From assembly GCA_031552995.1 (NCBI GenBank), contig JAVBMB010000039.1, positions 1 through 12,080 of the forward strand: DNA of 12,080 nucleotides, in the 5' to 3' direction. Both the position numbers and the translations under genes were made by a program. The notes beneath the pieces are model-generated. The model ran no database searches. It saw only the letters and a program-made list of their open reading frames with translations, and was not told the DNA's origin. Source of the stretch: JAVBMB01 sp031552995 (GTDB lineage: Bacteria; Bacillota; Clostridia; Oscillospirales; Butyricicoccaceae). Shown one piece after another: positions 1 through 5,551 of the stretch (position 1 is its first letter; the number at the start of each line of letters is the position of its first letter).

Positions 1-1099
1 ACGGATGGCCTGTGTATACACAGATATCGGCGTCCTTGCCCGGTTTAAGGCTGCCGACACGGTCGTCGACACAACCGACCTTTGCGGCGTTTATCGTGAT
101 GGCGCGAAGCGCGGCGTCCTCGTCAAGGCCTTCGCGCACAGCCATCGCGGCGTGCGAGCTTAGGTATTTTAGCGGGTTGACCGGGTGGTCCATCGTCAGG
201 CAGACCTCGATGCCGGCATTGTTCAGTATGCCCGGGGTGTCGAAGCCGCCGTTCTCGGTCTCCGGCTTCGAGCTGGAGCAGAACGGCCCTGATATCGGCA
301 TAATGCCGGCTTCTTTCAGGTAAGGCACAACGCTGCGTCCGTCTGTTGTATGTACGGTTGTATACCACAGGTCAAACTCCTTGCATATCCTGATTGCCGT
401 CAGAATATCGTCCGAGCGGTGGGTGTGCACATGCACCATCAGTTCGCGCTTAAGCACGGGGATAAGCGCTTCGTACTTGGCGTCGTAAGGTACGTCCTTC
501 GGGTTTCCCTTGTCGTCCTTTTGCTCTTTCTTCGCCATGTACTCACGCGCCTTTATCAGCGCGTCGCGCATAAGAAACGCGCTGGCCATGCGTGTAACCG
601 GGGATTTGCTCTGGCTCTCGCCATAGCAGCTCTTCGGGTTCTCGCCAAGCGCCATCTTCATTGCGCACGGCGCCTTGATTATCATGTCGTCAATGCGGTC
701 GCCGCACATTTTGATCGCCGCCATCTGCCCGCCGATGATATTGGCGCTGCCGGGGCCGACGACGGCCGATGTAACGCCGCCCTCTATGGCCTTCCTGAAA
801 GCCGTGTCATGCGGATATATGGCGTCAATCGCGCGGAGCTGCGGCGTGACGGGGTCGAAGTACTCGTTGCAGTCCTCCCCCTCCCAGCGCTTCGATTCCT
901 CAGAGATGCCGATATGGCAGTGGGCGTCGATGAAGCCCGGCATAATCCAGCCGCCGGCGGCATCCAGCTCATCACACCCGCACTGCGTCATGTCTTTCAT
1001 ATCGCCGAGGCGGGTAATAACTCCGTTTTCAAAATCGACAAAACCGTTTTCATAAACCGTTCCCTCCATCGTGACAACACGGCCGTTTTTGATCCTCAT
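1..1099 (-). CDS. Amidohydrolase, imidazolonepropionase-like (COG1228 type), 3' end outside window
   Basis: A metal-dependent hydrolase of the amidohydrolase superfamily. The physiological substrate cannot be told from sequence; members are usually annotated HutI-like. The frame is open for 366 codons from ATG 1099-1097 to the window edge. An AGGAG lies about 8 bases before the ATG. Visible are the family's N-terminal beta-sandwich start (MRIKNGRVVTMEG), the first metal motif GFIDAHCHIG (His60, His62), GGVTSAVVGPGSANIIGG at about 107-124, a second histidine pair VHVHTH (His225/His227), His250, and TMDHP with the expected catalytic Asp304. Near the edge DRVGSLKPGKDADICVYTGHP is the typical C-terminal return to the sandwich, so only about 15-25 residues should be missing. 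It lies downstream of the aminotransferase in the same direction, about 230 bases away, so co-transcription is possible but not shown. No signal peptide is seen; likely cytoplasmic. Confidence 0.9.
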   Translation of the reverse strand, partial: MRIKNGRVVTMEGTVYENGFVDFENGVITRLGDMKDMTQCGCDELDAAGGWIMPGFIDAHCHIGISEESKRWEGEDCNEYFDPVTPQLRAIDAIYPHDTAFRKAIEGGVTSAVVGPGSANIIGGQMAAIKMCGDRIDDMIIKAPCAMKMALGENPKSCYGESQSKSPVTRMASAFLMRDALIKAREYMAKKEQKDDKGNPKDVPYDAKYEALIPVLKRELMVHVHTHRSDDILTAIRICKEFDLWYTTVHTTDGRSVVPYLKEAGIMPISGPFCSSSKPETENGGFDTPGILNNAGIEVCLTMDHPVNPLKYLSSHAAMAVREGLDEDAALRAITINAAKVGCVDDRVGSLKPGKDADICVYTGHP

Positions 1100-1191
1100 T
1101 GCACCATCTCCTAAGTTTTTATTTCCGGGTGACAGATACCGACACGCACCGCGCGGCAAGCGTGATATCATGACCTCAGATCGCATATGCC

Positions 1192-1241
1192 GCACGGCTG
1201 GCGGTCACCGTGCATCCGGGTTTTGCCCGGCAGAATCGGGC
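1192..1241 (-). promoter_or_regulatory. Candidate structured leader upstream of the amidohydrolase
   Basis: Read on the minus strand, four short GC-rich segments lie in series: GCCCG (1241-1237), CGGGC (1229-1225), CCCGG (1220-1216) and the pair GCACGG/CCGTGC (1213-1208 with 1197-1192, 10-base loop). The second segment can pair with either the first or the third, so two folds exclude each other. No known riboswitch core was recognised and no clear promoter was found between 1100 and 1329. It may be a cis-acting leader, or simply GC-rich chance pairing. Confidence 0.25.
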
Positions 1242-1276
1242 ACTGTTCATATCTTTATCCCCACAACCCACTTTTT

Positions 1277-1297
1277 GGCGCCCGATTATCGGGCGCC
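1277..1297. terminator. Terminator-like hairpin after the aminotransferase
   Basis: A perfect 9-bp stem (GGCGCCCGA / TCGGGCGCC) with a three-base loop lies 33 bases past the aminotransferase stop. On the plus strand it is preceded by TTTTT and followed by GCC then TTTTTT. On the minus strand, the direction of the neighbouring genes, it is therefore followed by A-residues, not the U-run of a classical intrinsic terminator. It may still stop or stabilise the mRNA end, or terminate antisense transcription. Confidence 0.4.
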
Positions 1298-1329
1298 GCC
1301 TTTTTTGCGCCGCGGGGTAAAAGCAAAGC

Positions 1330-2523
1330 CTATTTCGCCTCGCCGTAAAGCTTTTCCAGCAGCGGCAGCGCACGCTCGATACGCGCGGTAGGCACACAGT
1401 AGGACAGCCTGATATGCCTCGGGCAGCCGAAATCATCCCCCGGTACGATAAGCAGGTTGCATTTTGTCTTTGCCAACTCGGAAAACTGCTGCCCCGTCAG
1501 GCCGTGCGGCGCCTCGAAGAACAGATAAAACGCGCCGTCAGGTTTGGCGCAGCGGTAGCCGAACGCAGTCATGCGCTCGTAAAGCAGCCTGCTGTTGCGT
1601 TCATACACCGTGACGTCCGGACGGACGGCGGCGCACAGCGCGACGACTTTTTGCATCAGCGACGGGGCGCAGACATGGCCTATCGAGCGCGCAGCGCCGG
1701 CAACTGCGGCGTATATCGTCCCGAAATCGCAGACGGAGTCGGGCACGAGGATGTAACCGATACGCTCTCCCGGCAGGGATAGCGACTTGCTGTAGGAATA
1801 GCAGACAATCGTGTTCGCGTATATCGCGGGGACGTACGGCACCTCGACACCGCCGTACACCAGCTCACGATACGGCTCGTCGGAGAGAAGGAATATCGGC
1901 CTGCCAAGCTCGGCCGACTTGCGTGTAAGCAGCGCGGCAAGCCTTTCAAGCGTCCGCCTTGTGTAGACAACGCCCGACGGATTATTCGGCGAGTTGATAA
2001 GCACGGCCTTTGTGTTGACACCGATTGTCTTTTCCAGCTCGTCAAAATCTATCTGAAAATGCTCGGTATCGGCCCGCACATATTTGAACACGCCGCCCGA
2101 GCCCTCGATAAACACTTTATATTCCGGGAAAAACGGCGCAATAGCGATAAACTCGCTCTCTTTTGTCTCGGCCAGCGCGCGGAAGCACGAGATAAGCGCC
2201 GGCGCGGCGCCGCCGATGATAAACAGATTTTTTGCCGCGACACCGGCGTTAAAACGGGCGTTGAGGTCGCCGGCAACAGCCTCGCGCGTATCGTCGGCGC
2301 CGACAGCGCTTGTATAGCCGTGCAGGGCGACAGCCGATTGCTCGGCCAGCAGCTTTTTTATCGCGGCCTCAACGGCGTCCGGCGCGGGGATGCTGGGGTT
2401 GCCCAGGCTGAAGTCCATGACATTTTCCTCGCCGACCTCTTTTGCCTTGGCGCGGCCGTACTCAAAAAGCTCCCGTATGCAAGAGCGGTTGCTGCCAATT
2501 TTGTGCATCTCTCTCGATACCAT
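1330..2523 (-). CDS. PLP-dependent class I/II aminotransferase
   Basis: A fold-type I PLP aminotransferase of 397 residues, expected to transfer amino groups between an amino acid and a 2-oxo acid in the cytoplasm; the substrate is not predictable from this sequence. Seen: SLGNPSIPAP (39-48) at the substrate-binding N-terminus, LHGYTSAVG (68-75), the cofactor-binding NSPNNPSG (178-184), SDEPYREL (214-221) with Asp215 for the pyridine nitrogen, SYSKSLSLPGERIGY (243-257) with Schiff-base Lys246, and carboxylate-binding Arg373 in IRLSYC. I chose ATG 2523 (MVSREM) because family members begin this way and because the next upstream in-frame ATG at 2574 sits on the predicted transcription start; ATG 2544 is a weaker alternative. 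The ribosome binding site is modest (GGAAAGG about 11 bases upstream, plus an AGGA touching the ATG). It has its own promoter, and lies 96 bases after recG. Confidence 0.93.
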   Translation of the reverse strand: MVSREMHKIGSNRSCIRELFEYGRAKAKEVGEENVMDFSLGNPSIPAPDAVEAAIKKLLAEQSAVALHGYTSAVGADDTREAVAGDLNARFNAGVAAKNLFIIGGAAPALISCFRALAETKESEFIAIAPFFPEYKVFIEGSGGVFKYVRADTEHFQIDFDELEKTIGVNTKAVLINSPNNPSGVVYTRRTLERLAALLTRKSAELGRPIFLLSDEPYRELVYGGVEVPYVPAIYANTIVCYSYSKSLSLPGERIGYILVPDSVCDFGTIYAAVAGAARSIGHVCAPSLMQKVVALCAAVRPDVTVYERNSRLLYERMTAFGYRCAKPDGAFYLFFEAPHGLTGQQFSELAKTKCNLLIVPGDDFGCPRHIRLSYCVPTARIERALPLLEKLYGEAK

Positions 2524-2568
2524 TCCTAAACCAACCTTTCCCATTAAGGTGAACAGCCGCAAGGCCAG

Positions 2569-2595
2569 ACACATTTAATCACATGATAAATGTGT
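2569..2595. repeat. 9-bp inverted repeat on the aminotransferase promoter (candidate operator)
   Basis: ACACATTTA (2569-2577) and TAAATGTGT (2587-2595) are exact reverse complements separated by nine bases. The site covers the -10 box and the likely start point of the promoter at 2583-2611. That placement suits a repressor operator; a transcribed hairpin is the alternative. No regulator can be named. Confidence 0.45.
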
Positions 2596-2611
2596 TCGGC
2601 CCGTTTGTCAA
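2583..2611 (-). promoter_or_regulatory. Sigma-A-type promoter of the aminotransferase
   Basis: On the minus strand a perfect -35 TTGACA (2611-2606), a 17-base spacer and a -10 TATCAT (2588-2583). Transcription should begin near 2576, giving a leader of about 50 bases before the chosen ATG at 2523. It lies just after the recG stop, so the aminotransferase need not depend on the lexA promoter. Confidence 0.75.
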
Positions 2612-2619
2612 CCGAAGCA

Positions 2620-4659
2620 TCAGTTCAACCCGCTCTGCCTTGCCCGGGCGATTATTTCGTCGACACGCTTTTTTAACTCGGGCCACATATTCAGCTCGCG
2701 GTCGGCCGAGCACAGACTCTCGGCCTCGTCGTGCGCCGTGCGGATTACGCGCGTGTCGCCGTTGAGGTCGGCGATACGAAACTCCGGCAGGCCGTGCTGG
2801 CGGTTGCCAAAAAAGTCCCCAGGGCCACGCAGACGCAGGTCCTCCTCGGCAATCACAAAGCCGTCATCCGTATCGCACAGCGCCTTAAGCCGCGCCCTTG
2901 CCGCCTGCGAGGGGTCCTTGCGCATCAGTATGCAAAAGGATTGACGCTCCCCCCTCCCCACCCTGCCGCGCAGCTGGTGAAGCTGCGACAGGCCGAATAT
3001 ATCGGCTTCCTCTATGACCATCAGCGACGCGTTCGGCACATCGACCCCGACCTCGATTACGGTCGTCGAGACAAGTACATCGAGTTCGTGCGCGGAAAAC
3101 GCCGCCATGACAGATGATTTTTCGCCCGGCCTCAGTTTGCCGTGGACAAGCCCGATACGCAGACCGGGAAGCTCCCTTTCGAGCTTCATAGCATACTCCA
3201 CGGCGGATTCACGCTCGCTCTCCCCCGCTTCAATCAGAGGGCAGACAACGTACGCCTGACCACCCTGGCGCACTTGCTTTTCGATAAAGCCGAGCATACG
3301 CCCGCGCTTGTCCTCCCCGACGGAATATGTGAGAATCTTTTGTCTGCCGGGCGGCAGCTCGTCTAGCAGCGAGACGTCGAGCTCGCCGTATATTATCAGC
3401 GTCAGCGTTCGGGGTATCGGTGTCGCCGACATGACAAGCAGGTGGGCTTCCTCACCTTTTTCACTGAGCGTTGCGCGCTGCCTGACGCCGAAACGGTGCT
3501 GCTCGTCGACGACAAACAGCCCGGGCGCGCTGAACACGACATCGCTTTGGATGACGGCGTGCGTACCGCACAGCACATGGCATTCGCCGGAGGCGACACG
3601 CTGTTTGACCCAGCGTTTTTCGGCGGCGCCGAGCGAGGATGTCAGCAGCTCGCATGTTATCCCGAACGGGGCGAGCATACGGCTGAGCACACGGTGGTGC
3701 TGGGCGGCAAGAAGCTCGGTCGGCGCCATGACGGCCGACTGCTTGCCGCTTTTTGCCGCGAGCCATGCCGCGGCCGCCGCGACCATTGTCTTGCCCGAGC
3801 CGACATCGCCTTGCAGCAGCCGGTTCATGCGCGAGCCGCCGGCCATATCACGGAATATCTCATCTATCGACCGCCTCTGCGCGCCTGTCGCCTCAAACGG
3901 CAGGCCGGCGAGGAACTCGTCGGGCGGACACAGCTCTATACTGGCGCCCGGCGTGCCGCGGCTTATGTTTTTAAGCCGTTGCCCGGCGCAACAGAACACA
4001 AACAGCTCTTCGAAAATCAGCCGCCGGCGGGCACGCTCGGCCTGAGTGAAATCAGCCGGGAAGTGTATGCCGTGATAGGCCTCCTCCTGCCCGCACAGCT
4101 CGTTGCGGCGCAGGATATCCGGCGGCAGCAGCTCCTGCCATCGGCCGTCGGCAAGCTTCAGCGCCGCCGCGACGCCCGACGATATCATCTTTTGCGTCAC
4201 ACCCTGCGTCAGACGATAGACAGGCAGTATCCTGCCCGACGCCTCCTGCGCGCCGGGCAGGTCAAAAGCCGGATTCAGCATCGCCTTTACGTTGGAGCGC
4301 GCTTCTATCCGGCCGAAAAATATATATTCCCGCCCCTGAATGAGGCGGTTTTTTACATAGGGGTTATTGAAGTATGTGATATTCATCACGCCGGTGTCGT
4401 CGAACACGCGCAGCTTCGTCAGCGTCAGGTTGCCGCGCAGCTTGGCCGTTGCCGGCGGCGCTGCTACAGTAGCCTTTACGCATACGCTGTCGCCGTCGAC
4501 AGCCGAGAAAATAGTGGAAAACCGTGTGCGGTCCTCGTACCCGCGCGGGAAAAATGTCAGAAAATCCTCGATTTTATAAAGCCCAAGGCGCGCCAGCCCG
4601 GCGGCGCGCTTACCCCCCACGCCGGGAAGCGAAGAAACGCTGTCATTAAGCGAGCTCAT
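2620..4659 (-). CDS. recG: ATP-dependent DNA helicase RecG
   Basis: RecG is a superfamily 2 double-strand DNA translocase that regresses stalled replication forks and branch-migrates Holliday and D-loop junctions in recombinational repair. The 679-residue product has the usual family length. It opens with a helix-hairpin-helix-like LPGVGGKRA (11-19) and a wedge/OB domain (about 60-150). Then come Walker A GDVGSGKT (284-291), the DExH box DEQH (385-388), SATPIPRTL (411-419), STTVIEVGVD (531-540), QLRGRVGRGE (562-571) and RGPGDFFGNRQHG (611-623), the C-terminal translocation region typical of RecG. The ATG at 4659 overlaps the lexA stop (ATGA), which fixes the start; an in-frame ATG at 4704 lies inside lexA and is not favoured. 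Translational coupling to lexA would place recG under SOS control. No key residue is missing. Confidence 0.97.
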   Translation of the reverse strand: MSSLNDSVSSLPGVGGKRAAGLARLGLYKIEDFLTFFPRGYEDRTRFSTIFSAVDGDSVCVKATVAAPPATAKLRGNLTLTKLRVFDDTGVMNITYFNNPYVKNRLIQGREYIFFGRIEARSNVKAMLNPAFDLPGAQEASGRILPVYRLTQGVTQKMISSGVAAALKLADGRWQELLPPDILRRNELCGQEEAYHGIHFPADFTQAERARRRLIFEELFVFCCAGQRLKNISRGTPGASIELCPPDEFLAGLPFEATGAQRRSIDEIFRDMAGGSRMNRLLQGDVGSGKTMVAAAAAWLAAKSGKQSAVMAPTELLAAQHHRVLSRMLAPFGITCELLTSSLGAAEKRWVKQRVASGECHVLCGTHAVIQSDVVFSAPGLFVVDEQHRFGVRQRATLSEKGEEAHLLVMSATPIPRTLTLIIYGELDVSLLDELPPGRQKILTYSVGEDKRGRMLGFIEKQVRQGGQAYVVCPLIEAGESERESAVEYAMKLERELPGLRIGLVHGKLRPGEKSSVMAAFSAHELDVLVSTTVIEVGVDVPNASLMVIEEADIFGLSQLHQLRGRVGRGERQSFCILMRKDPSQAARARLKALCDTDDGFVIAEEDLRLRGPGDFFGNRQHGLPEFRIADLNGDTRVIRTAHDEAESLCSADRELNMWPELKKRVDEIIARARQSGLN

Positions 4660-5240
4660 ATCTCCGCCCTGTAGAGGGATATCACTTTGCCGAGAATTTC
4701 GCACTCGCTGCCGTCAATAGGTTCGTAAGCGGGGTTTTCCGGCATGAGCCATACGCCGTCGGCGGCGAGCCGCAGACGCTTGACAGTCGCCTCGTCGTCT
4801 ATCATAGCGACGACGATTTGCCCGTGCAGCGCCGTGCTTTGCTGCCGGACGATTACGATATCGCCGTCGAGTATACCGGCGTCAATCATAGAGTCCCCCT
4901 TGACTTGAAGCGCGAAATGCCCTGTGGCATCACCCTCGAACGGGATGTATTTGATAAGCTCTTCCTGCGCAAGAATCGGCTTGCCTGCCGTGACGACGCC
5001 GACAAGCGGCACGCCGCCAAAGCTGACAGCGCCCGGAACGGTGATTGCGCGCGTCTTGCGGTCATCTTTTTTAAGGTAGCCGCCATCCTGAAGGATTTTG
5101 AGATGACTGTGTACCGTCGACGGCGAGAGCAGCCCGACGGCGGCGCATATTTCGCGCACGGTCGGCGGGTAGCCGTTCGACTGTGAAAAACTCGTCACGT
5201 AGTCTAAAATCTTCATACGCATCGGGCTAAGCTTTTTCAT
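4656..5240 (-). CDS. lexA: LexA, SOS response transcriptional repressor
   Basis: LexA represses DNA-damage genes and is inactivated by RecA-stimulated self-cleavage. The 194-residue product has an N-terminal winged helix-turn-helix (about 1-65, with PTVREICAAVGL and STVHSHLKIL as the recognition region), the cleavage bond Ala85-Gly86 in VGVVTAGKPIL, and the Ser117/Lys154 dyad in GDSMIDAG and ATVKRL. I chose ATG 5240 over the in-frame ATG at 5336 because AAGGGG stands six bases before it and MKKLSPMRMKILDYV is the normal family start; the upstream one has no ribosome binding site. The stop overlaps the recG ATG. The promoter has a LexA-like operator on its -35, so autorepression is likely. All catalytic residues are present. 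Confidence 0.97.
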   Translation of the reverse strand: MKKLSPMRMKILDYVTSFSQSNGYPPTVREICAAVGLLSPSTVHSHLKILQDGGYLKKDDRKTRAITVPGAVSFGGVPLVGVVTAGKPILAQEELIKYIPFEGDATGHFALQVKGDSMIDAGILDGDIVIVRQQSTALHGQIVVAMIDDEATVKRLRLAADGVWLMPENPAYEPIDGSECEILGKVISLYRAEI

Positions 5241-5358
5241 ATTGCACCCCTTGAATAGCGATGACCGGCGTGATTGGGCGATCATTGCCTCACCAGCAAG
5301 TAAAGCCGCCACCGCAGTGCTAAGCGCCGTATACATCCGGCGGTTTTATTCTACACAT

Positions 5359-5387
5359 ACTATACCATGAAGCAGGGATTTTTGCAA
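5359..5387 (-). promoter_or_regulatory. lexA-recG promoter
   Basis: On the minus strand -35 TTGCAA (5387-5382), a 17-base spacer and -10 TATAGT (5364-5359). The start point should fall near 5352, giving a leader of about 110 bases before lexA. The -35 shares three bases with the LexA-type palindrome at 5385-5398. Confidence 0.7.
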
Positions 5388-5398
5388 ACATTTGTTTG
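5385..5398. promoter_or_regulatory. Probable LexA operator (SOS box)
   Basis: CAAACATTTGTTTG has 6-bp inverted arms (CAAACA/TGTTTG) around two central bases. It differs from the Bacillus-type SOS box (CGAAC-N4-GTTCG) by a symmetric G-to-A / C-to-T change in each arm. Its overlap with the lexA -35 is the position expected for autorepression. secA starts about 60 bases away on the other side and is less likely to be controlled by it. Confidence 0.65.
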
Positions 5399-5440
5399 AA
5401 GAATTGTTCACTTCTTTTACTTTTATTTGCCGTATTCTTA

Positions 5441-5449
5441 TGTTATAAT
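5441..5449 (+). promoter_or_regulatory. secA promoter, extended -10
   Basis: TGTTATAAT provides a perfect -10 (TATAAT, 5444-5449) preceded by the TGN extension. The -35 at proper spacing is poor (TTTTAT at 5421-5426), which fits an extended -10 promoter. Transcription would start near 5456, about 95 bases before secA. The leader holds a GC-rich stem-loop (5471-5513) followed by GTTTTT, whose role is unknown. Confidence 0.6.
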
Positions 5450-5551
5450 ATGAGGAAATTGATTATTACCCTGCCCGCGTGACAGATTATGTATTGCGGC
5501 GCGGGGCGCGCAGTGTGTTTTTAAGCTATTTTATATAAAGGAAGTAACACG

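Noticed and set aside
350..1114. A 254-residue plus-strand frame
   Set aside because: The minus strand here encodes a clear amidohydrolase with ordered metal motifs, so this frame is its shadow.
3442..4674. A 410-residue plus-strand frame
   Set aside because: It lies entirely opposite recG, is rich in Arg/Ala/His as expected for antisense of a GC-rich gene, and shows no domain.
5238..5336. Longer LexA N-terminus from ATG 5336
   Set aside because: There is no ribosome binding site, the added residues are not family-like, and ATG 5240 has AAGGGG at ideal spacing.
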